From contig JAZKYU010000044.1 in NCBI GenBank assembly GCA_045612305.1, positions 1 through 10,378 on the forward strand: a stretch of 10,378 nt of DNA. The letters are read 5' to 3'. The notes beneath the pieces are model-generated. The model was not told where the DNA came from. It saw nothing but the letters and a program-made list of their open reading frames with translations, and made no database searches. Position numbers and translations under genes: made by a program. Origin of the DNA: HGM04593 sp045612305. Lineage in GTDB: Bacteria; Bacteroidota; Bacteroidia; Bacteroidales; Bacteroidaceae. Positions 1 through 8,229 of this stretch are shown one piece after another. Each line of letters opens with the position of its first letter. Position 1 is the stretch's first letter.

Positions 1-16
1 ATAAATTTTAAATAAA

Positions 17-1279
17 ATGGCAAAGAAAGAAGAAACAATCAGCCTTCTTGATACATTTCAAGAATTCAAAGAGTCGAAAAACATCGACCGTACAACAATG
101 ATCAGCGTGCTCGAGGAGAGCTTCCGCAAAGTGTTGATAAACATGTTCGGTACCGACGAGAACTACTCGGTTATCGTAAACCCCGACCGTGGCGACTTTG
201 AGATACAGCGTCGCCGCACCGTAGTTGCCGATGCCGATGTAAAGGACAGCAATATGGAAATTTCGTTGAGCGAGGCACTGCAGATTGACGACTCATTCGA
301 GATTGGTGAGGACGTGAGCGAGATAGTAAACTTTGCCGAGTTTGGCCGCCGTGCTATCCTTAACCTCCGTCAGACACTCGCTTCAAAAATTCTCGAGCTC
401 GAGAAAGACAGCCTCTACAACAAGTACATCGAGCGCGTGGGACAAATTGTAAGCGGCGAGGTTTACCAGATATGGAAGAAAGAACTTCTCCTTGTCGACG
501 ATGAGAACAACGAGCTCATACTCCCCAAAACCGAGCAGATACCCTCGGACTTCTACCGCAAGGGCGAGAACGTGCGCGCGGTGGTAGCACGTGTTGACAA
601 CCAGAACAACAACCCCAAAATTATCCTCAGCCGCACATCTCCCATGTTCCTCCAGCGCTTGTTCGAGCTCGAGGTTCCCGAGATTAACGACGGCCTCATA
701 ACAATTAAAAAGATTGCCCGCATCCCCGGCAAACGCGCCAAAATCGCCGTTGAGACATACGACGAGCGCATCGACCCCGTAGGTGCTTGTGTGGGTGTTA
801 AGGGCTCACGTATCCACGGTATCGTACGCGAGTTGCGCAACGAGAATATCGACGTAATCCCCTACACTTCAAACATAGAGCTCTTTATCAAGCGTGCTTT
901 GAGCCCCGCTAAAATTTTGAGCATCACTCTCGACGAGGAGAAGCGCATAGCCGATGTAAACTTGAAACAAGAAGAGGTTTCACTCGCTATCGGTAAAGAC
1001 GGTCTCAACATCAAGCTCGCAAGTATGCTCACCGAGTATACCATCAACGTTTACCGCGAGATAGAGAGCCAGCAAGAGGACGACATCTACATCGAAGAGT
1101 TTGCCGACGAGGTAGATGAGTGGGTAATTGCAGCAATTAAGAAAATAGGTCTAGACACAGCTAAAGCTGTTCTCAACACTCCCCGTGAGGTGCTCGTAGA
1201 GAAAGCCGACCTCGAGGAGGACACAGTCGACCACCTTATCTCGGTGCTTCAGGCCGAGTTCGAGGAGGACGAAGAATAA
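17..1279 (+). CDS. nusA: Transcription termination/antitermination factor NusA
   Basis: NusA binds RNA polymerase and nascent RNA in the cytoplasm and modulates pausing, intrinsic termination and antitermination. The 420-residue product shows the family layout. An N-terminal polymerase-binding domain covers about residues 1-130. An S1 domain follows at about 141-205 (begins VGQIVSGEV). KH1 lies at about 220-300, with the classic stretch IKKIARIPGKRAKIAV (229-244), then IDPVGACVGVKGSRI (252-266) holding the GVKG loop. KH2 is at about 305-350, with AIGKDGLNIKLA (324-335). The last 60 residues are a short acidic helix-hairpin-helix-like tail, without the two acidic repeats of the E. coli protein. 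The ATG at 17 fits the family N-terminus and is preceded only by A/T-rich sequence with no Shine-Dalgarno. infB follows after 34 bases. In many bacteria rimP lies just upstream, which here would fall outside the window. Confidence 0.97.
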   Translation: MAKKEETISLLDTFQEFKESKNIDRTTMISVLEESFRKVLINMFGTDENYSVIVNPDRGDFEIQRRRTVVADADVKDSNMEISLSEALQIDDSFEIGEDVSEIVNFAEFGRRAILNLRQTLASKILELEKDSLYNKYIERVGQIVSGEVYQIWKKELLLVDDENNELILPKTEQIPSDFYRKGENVRAVVARVDNQNNNPKIILSRTSPMFLQRLFELEVPEINDGLITIKKIARIPGKRAKIAVETYDERIDPVGACVGVKGSRIHGIVRELRNENIDVIPYTSNIELFIKRALSPAKILSITLDEEKRIADVNLKQEEVSLAIGKDGLNIKLASMLTEYTINVYREIESQQEDDIYIEEFADEVDEWVIAAIKKIGLDTAKAVLNTPREVLVEKADLEEDTVDHLISVLQAEFEEDEE

Positions 1280-1313
1280 ACAGTTTTAAGTAGAACCTAA
1301 CAAAAAACAACGA

Positions 1314-4160
1314 ATGAAAATAAGACTAAATAAAGTACAAGGAGAGCTTAATCTGGGGTTATCCACAATTGTGGAGTTTCTCCAGAAAAAGGGCTTCGAG
1401 ATAAAAGAAGACCCCAACGCTGTAGTCCCCGAGGAGGGTTATAAGCTACTCATCGAGGAGTTCAGCGCCGACAAAAAAGCTCGCATACAATCGGACAACT
1501 TCACAAAAGAGCGTCAGCAGAGCAAGAAAGCTTCTGCACCCGAGGTTGAAGCTCCGGTTGCAGCAACACCCGAGCCCAAGAAAGAGCCCGAGCCCGTTGC
1601 TAAAGAAGAGCCCAAGCAAGAGCCTGTGAAAAAAGAGGAGCCCAAGCCCGTAATCGAAAACAAAATAAAGGTTACAGGCAAAATAGACCTCGACGCTCTC
1701 AAGCGCAAAACAGCAAAACCCGAGCCCCAAAAGGAGCCCGTTGCTAAGGAGGAGCCCAAGCCCGAGCCTGTGAAGAAAGAGGAGCCCAAACCCGTTGTAG
1801 CAGAGGAGCAACCCCAAGAGAAGCCCGAAGCCGACAACACAGCCCAAGCAACTCTCACACAAGTTGAGGAGGTAGCCCCCAAACTCAACATCATAGGCCA
1901 AATAGACCTCTCGGCTATAAACCAATCGACACGCCCTAAGAAAAAGAGCAAAGAAGAGAAAAGAAAAGAGCGTGAAGAGAAAGACAAACAACGCGAGGAG
2001 CAGCGCAAGCAACAACGCGACGCGCAACGCCAGCAAAACAACAACGCTGCACAAGGCGACGGCAACAAGAAAAAACGCCAACGCATAAACAACCAACGTG
2101 TCAACATAAACGAGGTAAGCGAGGGTAACCAGCAGGGCGGCAACAACAATAACGAGTGGAGCGCCAACCGCAACAAGAACAACAACGGCAACAACCCCTC
2201 ACAGGGTAGCCGTCGCGACCGCGATCGTCAGCACCAACGTTACGACAAGAACGACGTAAACGAGGAGGACGTTTCAAAGCAGATACGCGAGACACTCGAC
2301 CGTCTCACACAGCGTGGCAAGAACAACAAGTCGGCCAAATACCGCAAAGACAAGCGTGAGCAAGCAGCCGAGCGTCAGCAACAAGCCTTCGACGCCGAGA
2401 TGGCCGAAAGCAAAGTACTCAAACTCACAGAGTTTGTAACAGCCAACGAGCTTGCCAGCATGATGAACATTTCGGTTACACAGGTTATTGCAACCTGCAT
2501 GAGCATAGGTATGATGGTATCTATCAACCAGCGCCTCGACGCCGAGACCATAAACCTCGTAGCCGAAGAGTTTGGTTACACAACCGAGTATGTGAGCGCC
2601 GAGGTTGCCAACGCAATCGAAGTTGAAGCCGACGCCGAGGAAGACCTCGAGTCACGCGCGCCCATCATCACAGTTATGGGTCACGTAGACCACGGTAAGA
2701 CATCGTTGCTCGACTACATACGTAAAGCCAACGTTATCGCCGGCGAGGCCGGAGGTATCACACAGCACATCGGTGCCTACAATGTAAAGATGGAGAGCGG
2801 CAAGCACATCACCTTCCTCGACACCCCTGGTCACGAAGCCTTTACAGCAATGCGTGCCCGCGGTGCCAAGGTAACCGATATAGTTATCATCATCATCGCT
2901 GCCGACGACAACGTGATGCCCCAGACAAAAGAGGCCATCAACCACGCTATGGCTGCAGGTGTGCCCATCGTATTCGCCATAAACAAGTGCGACAAACCCG
3001 CCGCCGACCCCAACCGCATCAAAGAGGAGCTTGCACAGCTCAATATGCTTGTCGAGGACTGGGGTGGCAAGTATCAGTCGCAGGAAATTTCGGCAAAGGT
3101 TGGTATGGGTGTAGAGGAGCTTATGGAGAAAGTTCTACTCGAAGCCGAGTTGCTCGACCTCAAGGCAAACCCCAACCGCAAAGCTACCGGCTCTATTATC
3201 GAGTCTACACTCGACAAAGGCCGCGGCTACGTTGCAACAGTACTTGTGCAAAACGGTACACTCAAAGTAGGCGACATCGTAGTAGCAGGTACACAATGGG
3301 GTAAGGTTAAAGCTATCTTCAACGAGCGTAACCAGCGCATTAAGAGCGTTGCACCCGCAGAGCCCGCACTTATACTTGGTCTCAACGGAGCACCCACAGC
3401 AGGTGATACCTTCAACGTGGTGGACAGCGAGCGTGAAGCACGCGAGATCACCGGCAAACGCGAGCAGTTGCAGCGCGAGCAAGGCCTCCGCACACAAAAG
3501 ATGCTCACCCTCGACGAGGTTGGTCGCCGCATAGCACTCGGCAACTTCCAAACTCTCAACATCATTGTCAAGGGCGACGTGGACGGCTCTATCGAGGCTT
3601 TGAGCGACTCACTCATCAAGTTGTCGACCGAGACCATACAGATAAACGTTATCCACAAAGCTGTGGGACAAATATCGGAGAGCGACGTGAGCCTTGCTGC
3701 TGCGTCCGACGCTATCATCGTAGGTTTCCAGGTGCGCCCCTCTGTCACTGCACGCAAGGTGGCCGAGAACGAAGGTGTAGATATACGCATCTACTCTATC
3801 ATCTACGACGCTATCGAGGAGGTGAAAGCCGCTATGGAGGGTATGCTTGCCCCCATCGTCAAGGAGGAGATTACAGCAACCATCGAGGTACGCGAAACCT
3901 TCCACATCAGCAAGGTGGGTACCGTAGCCGGTTGTATGGTGCGCGAGGGTAAGGTTAAACGTACCGACCGTGCACGCCTCATACGCGATGGTATCGTTAT
4001 ACACACAGGTAACCTTGCAGCCCTCAAACGCTTCAAGGACGACGTGAAAGAGGTTGGTACAAACTACGAGTGCGGTATCAGCCTTCAAAACCAAGACGAT
4101 ATTAAGGTGGGCGATATAATCGAGACCTTTGTAGAGGTTGAAGTTAAACAAAAACTTTAA
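1314..4160 (+). CDS. infB: Translation initiation factor IF-2
   Basis: IF2 is the GTPase that positions formyl-Met-tRNA on the 30S subunit and promotes subunit joining. The 948-residue protein starts with a small IF2_N-type fold (about 1-50, LGLSTIVEFLQKKGFEI). A long disordered linker (about 51-360) follows: Pro/Glu/Lys-rich first, then Lys/Arg/Glu, then Asn/Gln-rich. A second IF2_N domain covers about 368-422. The G domain (about 448-615) has all motifs: GHVDHGKT (456-463), GGITQHIG (480-487), DTPGH (503-507), NKCD (557-560) and SAKVG (593-597). Next come beta-barrel domain II (about 624-705), domain III (about 745-835) and the initiator-tRNA-binding domain IV (about 855-945, with YECGI at 918-922). 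The linker makes it longer than E. coli IF2 (890). The ATG at 1314 opens the expected MKIRLNKV N-terminus; the leader is A-rich with no Shine-Dalgarno. The cvpA start lies 9 bases after the stop. Confidence 0.98.
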   Translation: MKIRLNKVQGELNLGLSTIVEFLQKKGFEIKEDPNAVVPEEGYKLLIEEFSADKKARIQSDNFTKERQQSKKASAPEVEAPVAATPEPKKEPEPVAKEEPKQEPVKKEEPKPVIENKIKVTGKIDLDALKRKTAKPEPQKEPVAKEEPKPEPVKKEEPKPVVAEEQPQEKPEADNTAQATLTQVEEVAPKLNIIGQIDLSAINQSTRPKKKSKEEKRKEREEKDKQREEQRKQQRDAQRQQNNNAAQGDGNKKKRQRINNQRVNINEVSEGNQQGGNNNNEWSANRNKNNNGNNPSQGSRRDRDRQHQRYDKNDVNEEDVSKQIRETLDRLTQRGKNNKSAKYRKDKREQAAERQQQAFDAEMAESKVLKLTEFVTANELASMMNISVTQVIATCMSIGMMVSINQRLDAETINLVAEEFGYTTEYVSAEVANAIEVEADAEEDLESRAPIITVMGHVDHGKTSLLDYIRKANVIAGEAGGITQHIGAYNVKMESGKHITFLDTPGHEAFTAMRARGAKVTDIVIIIIAADDNVMPQTKEAINHAMAAGVPIVFAINKCDKPAADPNRIKEELAQLNMLVEDWGGKYQSQEISAKVGMGVEELMEKVLLEAELLDLKANPNRKATGSIIESTLDKGRGYVATVLVQNGTLKVGDIVVAGTQWGKVKAIFNERNQRIKSVAPAEPALILGLNGAPTAGDTFNVVDSEREAREITGKREQLQREQGLRTQKMLTLDEVGRRIALGNFQTLNIIVKGDVDGSIEALSDSLIKLSTETIQINVIHKAVGQISESDVSLAAASDAIIVGFQVRPSVTARKVAENEGVDIRIYSIIYDAIEEVKAAMEGMLAPIVKEEITATIEVRETFHISKVGTVAGCMVREGKVKRTDRARLIRDGIVIHTGNLAALKRFKDDVKEVGTNYECGISLQNQDDIKVGDIIETFVEVEVKQKL
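1590..1652 (+). repeat. Internal repeat copy 1 in the infB linker
   Basis: This is the first of two in-frame copies of a 63-base stretch coding for a Pro/Glu/Lys segment that starts EPVAKEEPK (IF2 residues 93-113). By hand alignment it matches the copy at 1734-1796 at 56 of 63 positions. Most differences are at third codon positions, so the peptides differ only at Gln102 versus Pro150. It lies in the disordered linker and is followed by a GKIDLDALK motif (residues 122-130). Confidence 0.85.
1734..1796 (+). repeat. Internal repeat copy 2 in the infB linker
   Basis: This is the second copy of the 63-base Pro/Glu/Lys-coding segment (IF2 residues 141-161), offset by exactly 144 bases (48 codons) from the copy at 1590-1652. 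It is followed, after a longer spacer, by a GQIDLSAIN motif (residues 195-203). That makes the larger unit 'PEK-rich stretch plus GxIDL motif' appear twice. Mainly silent differences between copies suggest an older in-frame duplication kept under protein-level constraint. Confidence 0.85.
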
Positions 4161-4169
4161 CACACCGCG

Positions 4170-4655
4170 ATGAACACACTTGATTTTGCCCTTGTAGCAA
4201 TATTGCTCATAGGCTTCATCTACGGATACTTCAAGGGAATAATAAAACAACTATCGTTTGGAGCAGGTATAGTATTAGGCCTGCTCCAAGCAGTGTTGTT
4301 CTACCCCACTGTAACCGTGTGGATAAAAGAACAAACCCAGTGGACCGACCTTGTGGCAATACCCGTAGCCTTCGTAGCTATACTTGCCAGCGTGGTTATC
4401 ATCTTCAAGATAGTAGGAGTTATTCTTTCGGGCATACTAGAAGCGTGCCACCTAAGATATATCGACAGCATACTTGGTGCAATATTTTCAAGTTTCATCA
4501 CTATGTTTGTTTTTGTTGGTGTCGTAACCCTGTCAGAAAAATTTCTGCCCGAAAACGACTACACAGGCAAAACTACGCAAAATAAATCTTTGTTATATAA
4601 ACACACCAAAATATTGACCTCTTTAATCATCGACGAGGCTGAAAAGAAGATATAG
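4170..4655 (+). CDS. cvpA: CvpA family integral membrane protein
   Basis: The 161-residue protein has the pattern of the CvpA family: an N-terminal start like LDFALVAILLIGFIYGYFKG (4-23) and about four hydrophobic segments at roughly 4-22, 27-46, 61-90 and 97-121. A polar tail ends in a charged EAEKK. The Gly-rich first hairpin with GYFKGIIKQ is typical of the family. E. coli CvpA is linked to colicin V production and to envelope stress or bile tolerance, but the molecular role is not settled, and none is claimed here. It sits 9 bases after infB and 7 bases before sufB, so it is almost surely on the same transcript. Its place between translation and Fe-S genes is, to my knowledge, conserved in Bacteroidales. 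The family call is strong; the functional call is weak. Confidence 0.85.
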   Translation: MNTLDFALVAILLIGFIYGYFKGIIKQLSFGAGIVLGLLQAVLFYPTVTVWIKEQTQWTDLVAIPVAFVAILASVVIIFKIVGVILSGILEACHLRYIDSILGAIFSSFITMFVFVGVVTLSEKFLPENDYTGKTTQNKSLLYKHTKILTSLIIDEAEKKI

Positions 4656-4662
4656 AATATAG

Positions 4663-6105
4663 ATGAAAAAGAAGAACAATATATTCAAAAAGATAGCCAA
4701 CAAAGCATACGAGTTTGGCTTCATCACAAATATAAAGACCGACATAATCGACCGCGGCCTTAACGAGGATGTAATAAGACTTATATCCCGAAAAAAGAAC
4801 GAGCCCGAGTGGTTGCTAGAGTTCCGTCTTAAGGCATACGCCTACTGGCTCACACAAAAGATGCCCACCTGGCCCCACCTTGATATCCCCCCCATAGACT
4901 ATCAAGCAATATCATACTATGCCGACCCCCTTAAAAAGAAGGAGAACAAAAGCACCGAGATAGACCCCGAGCTTATGAAAACCTTTGAGAAGCTTGGCAT
5001 ACCTTTGGAGGAGCGTTTGGCACTAAGCGGCACAGCCGTCGACGCCGTTATGGACTCTGTGTCGGTAAAAACAACATTCAAAGAGGAGCTCAAAGAAAAG
5101 GGAATAATCTTCTGCTCTATGAGCGAGGCTGTACAAGAGTACCCCGACCTCGTACGCAAATACTTGGGCACGGTGGTCAACTACCGCGACAACTTCTTCG
5201 CAGCACTAAACAGCGCTGTATTCAGCGACGGCTCCTTCGTGTACATACCCAAAGGGGTGCGTTGCCCTATGGAGCTATCGACCTACTTTAGAATAAACGC
5301 AGCCAACACAGGACAGTTCGAACGCACACTCATCGTTGCCGACGACGACAGCTACGTATCCTACCTCGAAGGTTGCACCGCACCTATGCGCGACGAAAAC
5401 CAACTACACGCCGCCATAGTAGAGATTATCGTGTGCGACAACGCCGAAGTAAAATACAGCACCGTGCAAAACTGGTACCCCGGCGATGCCGAGGGCAAGG
5501 GAGGTGTCTACAACTTCGTTACCAAGCGAGGCGACTGCCGTGGTTGCAACAGCAAGCTATCTTGGACACAGGTCGAGACCGGCTCGGCAATAACTTGGAA
5601 GTATCCAAGTTGTGTACTGCGCGGCGACAACTCACAAGGTGAGTTTTACTCCGTAGCCCTCACCAACAACTACCAGCAGGCCGACACCGGAACAAAGATG
5701 ATACACCTGGGAAAGAACTGCAGCAGTACCATCATAAGCAAAGGTATATCGGCAGGACACAGCCAAAACTCCTACCGCGGCCTGGTGCGTGTGAGCAAAA
5801 ACGCCGACGGAGCGCGCAACTACAGCCAGTGCGACTCTCTACTCCTTGGCAGCAAGTGTGGAGCACACACCTTCCCCTACATGGACATACACAACAATAG
5901 TGCGATAATAGAACACGAGGCCACAACCTCAAAAATATCCGAAGAGCAACTATTCTACTGCAACCAGCGCGGCATACCCACAGAAGAGGCCATAGGTCTC
6001 ATTGTAAACGGTTATGCCAAAGAGGTACTCAACAAACTACCTATGGAATTTGCCATAGAGGCACAAAAACTATTGAGCGTATCACTCGAAGGAGCAGTTG
6101 GATAA
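4663..6105 (+). CDS. sufB: Fe-S cluster assembly scaffold protein SufB
   Basis: SufB is the scaffold subunit of the cytoplasmic SufBC2D complex, where sulfur and iron combine into a nascent cluster. The 480-residue product is close to E. coli SufB (495). Hallmarks include VYIPKGVRCPMELSTYFR (193-210), YLEGCTAPMRD (234-244), SKLSWTQVETGSAITWKYPS (297-316), ISKGISAGHSQNSYRGLV (358-375) and CGAHTFPY (399-406). Counting back from the shared C-terminus, Cys390 (in NYSQCDS) and Glu419 (in EHEATTSK) fall where E. coli Cys405 and Glu434 bind the cluster. Cys238 in the EGC motif matches E. coli Cys254, the reported sulfur entry site. The core is a beta-helix between helical ends. It is unusually cysteine-rich (11 Cys), including a CxxC pair at 292/295. 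sufC begins 15 bases downstream. Confidence 0.98.
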   Translation: MKKKNNIFKKIANKAYEFGFITNIKTDIIDRGLNEDVIRLISRKKNEPEWLLEFRLKAYAYWLTQKMPTWPHLDIPPIDYQAISYYADPLKKKENKSTEIDPELMKTFEKLGIPLEERLALSGTAVDAVMDSVSVKTTFKEELKEKGIIFCSMSEAVQEYPDLVRKYLGTVVNYRDNFFAALNSAVFSDGSFVYIPKGVRCPMELSTYFRINAANTGQFERTLIVADDDSYVSYLEGCTAPMRDENQLHAAIVEIIVCDNAEVKYSTVQNWYPGDAEGKGGVYNFVTKRGDCRGCNSKLSWTQVETGSAITWKYPSCVLRGDNSQGEFYSVALTNNYQQADTGTKMIHLGKNCSSTIISKGISAGHSQNSYRGLVRVSKNADGARNYSQCDSLLLGSKCGAHTFPYMDIHNNSAIIEHEATTSKISEEQLFYCNQRGIPTEEAIGLIVNGYAKEVLNKLPMEFAIEAQKLLSVSLEGAVG

Positions 6106-6120
6106 AAATAAAAGCACATT

Positions 6121-6879
6121 ATGGAAAATTTATTGGAAATAAAAAACCTACACGCCACCATAAACGGCAAAGAGATACTCAAAGGCATAAACCTCACCGT
6201 GAAAGCAGGTGAAGTACACGCCATAATGGGCCCTAACGGCTCGGGAAAAAGCACCTTGAGCAACGTTCTTGTGGGACACCCCGCATACACCGTAACAGAA
6301 GGCGAAATTATATACAAGGGTAAAAACCTTTTGGAACTTTCACCCGAAAACCGCAGCCACGAAGGCATCTTTCTCTCGTTCCAGTACCCCGTGGAGATAT
6401 CGGGCGTGAGCATCACAAACTTTATGCGAGCTGCAATAAACGCGCAACGTCAATACAAAGGACTCGAGCCCATGAACGCAACAGAGTTCCTCAAGCTCAT
6501 GCGCGAGAAACGTGCCCTCGTAAACCTCGACAGTAAGCTAGCCAACCGTTCGGTGAACGAAGGCTTCAGCGGTGGCGAGAAGAAACGTAACGAAATATTC
6601 CAGATGGCTATGCTCGAGCCCACTTTGAGCATACTCGACGAGACCGACTCGGGCCTTGACATCGATGCTCTGCGCATCGTAGCCGAGGGTGTAAACAAGC
6701 TTAAACGCGACGACACATCGACACTTGTAATTACACACTACCAACGCCTGCTCGACTACATAAAGCCCGACATTGTGCACGTGCTCTACAACGGCAAAAT
6801 AGTTAAGACAGCAGGTCCCGAGCTTGCACTCGAGCTCGAAGAGCGCGGATACGACTGGATTAAAAACGAAAACCAATAA
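6121..6879 (+). CDS. sufC: Fe-S cluster assembly ATPase SufC
   Basis: SufC is the ABC-type ATPase of the SufBC2D complex. It is soluble, not a transporter subunit, and ATP-driven dimerisation remodels the SufB-SufD scaffold. The 252-residue protein (E. coli 248) has Walker A GPNGSGKST (37-45), a Q-loop glutamine at 88 in LSFQYPVEI, the signature FSGGEKKRNE (149-158), Walker B ending in LDETDSGLD (172-180) with catalytic-type Glu174, and a switch His206 in VITHYQRLL. The KKRNE extension after SGGE and the DETDSGLD wording separate SufC from generic ABC transporter ATPases. The ATG at 6121 matches the family N-terminus (LLEIKNLHA). sufD starts only 3 bases after the stop, consistent with coupled translation of interacting subunits. 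Confidence 0.98.
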   Translation: MENLLEIKNLHATINGKEILKGINLTVKAGEVHAIMGPNGSGKSTLSNVLVGHPAYTVTEGEIIYKGKNLLELSPENRSHEGIFLSFQYPVEISGVSITNFMRAAINAQRQYKGLEPMNATEFLKLMREKRALVNLDSKLANRSVNEGFSGGEKKRNEIFQMAMLEPTLSILDETDSGLDIDALRIVAEGVNKLKRDDTSTLVITHYQRLLDYIKPDIVHVLYNGKIVKTAGPELALELEERGYDWIKNENQ

Positions 6880-6882
6880 TCA

Positions 6883-8220
6883 ATGAGCAACGAACAAGAA
6901 TATATTGCGCTTTACGATAGCAACAAGGAGCTTATAGAGGAGCCTTGCAGCACGTTGCTCAACGAGGCACGACGCAAAGCCTTCGAAAAGTTCAAAGCCA
7001 CAGGCCTCCCCACCACAAAGGAGGAAGAGTGGCTGCACACCGATGTTGCCAAGCAATTTGCTGCCAACTACGGTATGAATCTTGGACGCATCGCCACACA
7101 GGCCGGCACGCACGACATCTTCACCTGCGACGTGCCCAACCTCAAGACACATAGAGCGTTCATCGTCAACGACTCCTTCCAAGCTGCCGAAAAAGCAAAC
7201 ACCCTGCCCGCAGGAGTAATCCTCGACAGCCTTAATAAGATAGCCGATAGCCACAGAGAGCTCCTCGCGCCCTACTACAACACGTTGGTAACCGAGGGCG
7301 ACAGCATAGCACAGTTCAACACCGCCTTTGTACAAGACGGCATAGTGCTCTACATACCCCGTGGCATAGAGGTTGAGGAGACTATACAAATTGTGAGCCT
7401 CATACAAGCTAAGGTCGATATGATGTCGAACCGCCGCCTGCTCATCATACTCCAAGAGGGTGCAAAAGCCAGCCTGCTCATCTGCGACCACTCTTCTACC
7501 GAGCGTAAAACACTCTCCACACAAGTAACCGAGATATTCTTGGGACAAGGAGCATCGCTCGACATATACGAGCTCGAGGAGACCAACCACAGCAACAGCC
7601 ACCTGGGGCACCTCTTCGTGCGTCAAGAGGCCGACAGCAGCTTCAATCACTGCAGCATAACACTCACAAACGGCTTTACACGCAACCTTGTAAAGGTTAC
7701 ACTCGAGGGGCGCGGCGCCGAAACCAACATCACCGGCCTTGCCATAGGCGACCGCAAACAACACATCGATAACCGCACACTTGTAGAGCACAAGGTGAGC
7801 AACTGCAAGAGCAACGAGCTCTACAAATACATCCTCGACGAAGAGTCAACAGGTGTGTTCACAGGCAAAATGCTCATACACCCCGATGCGCAACAAACCA
7901 CATCGGAGCAGACAAACCGCAACCTCTGCCTCACAAGCTGCGCCCGCATGTATGCACAGCCACAGCTCGAAATTTATGCCGACGACGTAAAGTGTAGCCA
8001 CGGCTCCACCGTGGGACAGCTCGACGAGAGCGCACTCTTCTATATGCAGCAGCGCGGTATACCCGCCGACGAAGCACGCCACCTACTTATGTACGCATTT
8101 GCAGGTGAGGTTATAGAAAACATAAAAATCGACGCCTTACGCGACCGTCTGCACCTTTTGGTGGAAAAACGTTTCCGCGGAGAACTGAACCGTTGCAAAG
8201 GTTGCTCACTCTGTAAATAA
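6883..8220 (+). CDS. sufD: Fe-S cluster assembly scaffold protein SufD
   Basis: SufD is the SufB paralogue that pairs with it in the SufBC2D scaffold and is needed for iron acquisition and cluster formation. The 445-residue protein has a helical N-terminal part (about 1-110, with a KEEEWLHTD stretch), a beta-helix core with VLYIPRGIEVEE, and a conserved end with SHGSTVG and ALFYMQQRGIP. Cys371 and His373 in CSHG match E. coli Cys358/His360, the latter being a key residue. It is slightly longer than E. coli SufD (423). Its last residues hold a C-x2-C-x2-C motif (438, 441, 444) right at the terminus, absent from the E. coli protein as I recall it. Spacing is 3 bases after sufC and 9 before sufS. 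The C-terminal RxRGEL segment before the cysteines looks typical for SufD. Confidence 0.96.
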   Translation: MSNEQEYIALYDSNKELIEEPCSTLLNEARRKAFEKFKATGLPTTKEEEWLHTDVAKQFAANYGMNLGRIATQAGTHDIFTCDVPNLKTHRAFIVNDSFQAAEKANTLPAGVILDSLNKIADSHRELLAPYYNTLVTEGDSIAQFNTAFVQDGIVLYIPRGIEVEETIQIVSLIQAKVDMMSNRRLLIILQEGAKASLLICDHSSTERKTLSTQVTEIFLGQGASLDIYELEETNHSNSHLGHLFVRQEADSSFNHCSITLTNGFTRNLVKVTLEGRGAETNITGLAIGDRKQHIDNRTLVEHKVSNCKSNELYKYILDEESTGVFTGKMLIHPDAQQTTSEQTNRNLCLTSCARMYAQPQLEIYADDVKCSHGSTVGQLDESALFYMQQRGIPADEARHLLMYAFAGEVIENIKIDALRDRLHLLVEKRFRGELNRCKGCSLCK

Positions 8221-8229
8221 CACGAAACG

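Noticed and set aside
1590..1796. Direct repeat that might suggest a CRISPR or mobile-element remnant
   Set aside because: There are only two copies, in frame within infB, with silent differences and no spacers or terminal inverted repeats. It is a coding repeat.
1446..2194. Two long overlapping - strand open frames (216 and 226 codons) opposite the IF2 linker
   Set aside because: They are low-complexity Leu/Phe- and Ser/Leu-rich mirrors of the Glu/Lys/Pro repeats of IF2. No start context or family resemblance supports them.
3609..4250. 213-codon - strand frame opposite the end of infB and the start of cvpA
   Set aside because: It lies opposite IF2 domains III/IV and the first cvpA codons, has no motif, and is explained by infB codon bias.
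4502..4509. TATGTTTG matches the Bacteroidota -7 promoter element (TAnnTTTG) inside cvpA, upstream of sufB
   Set aside because: No TTTG-like -33 element lies at suitable spacing, and the bases encode part of a membrane segment. The match alone is weak, though a 5'-end map could still show an internal suf promoter.
6880..7791. 303-codon open frame on the - strand, opposite sufD
   Set aside because: Its codons share boundaries with the sufD codons, so its stops would need TTA, CTA or TCA in sufD, which its C-rich codon choice mostly avoids. The peptide is a Cys/Leu/Val-rich composition with no recognisable motif, while sufD on the + strand is certain.
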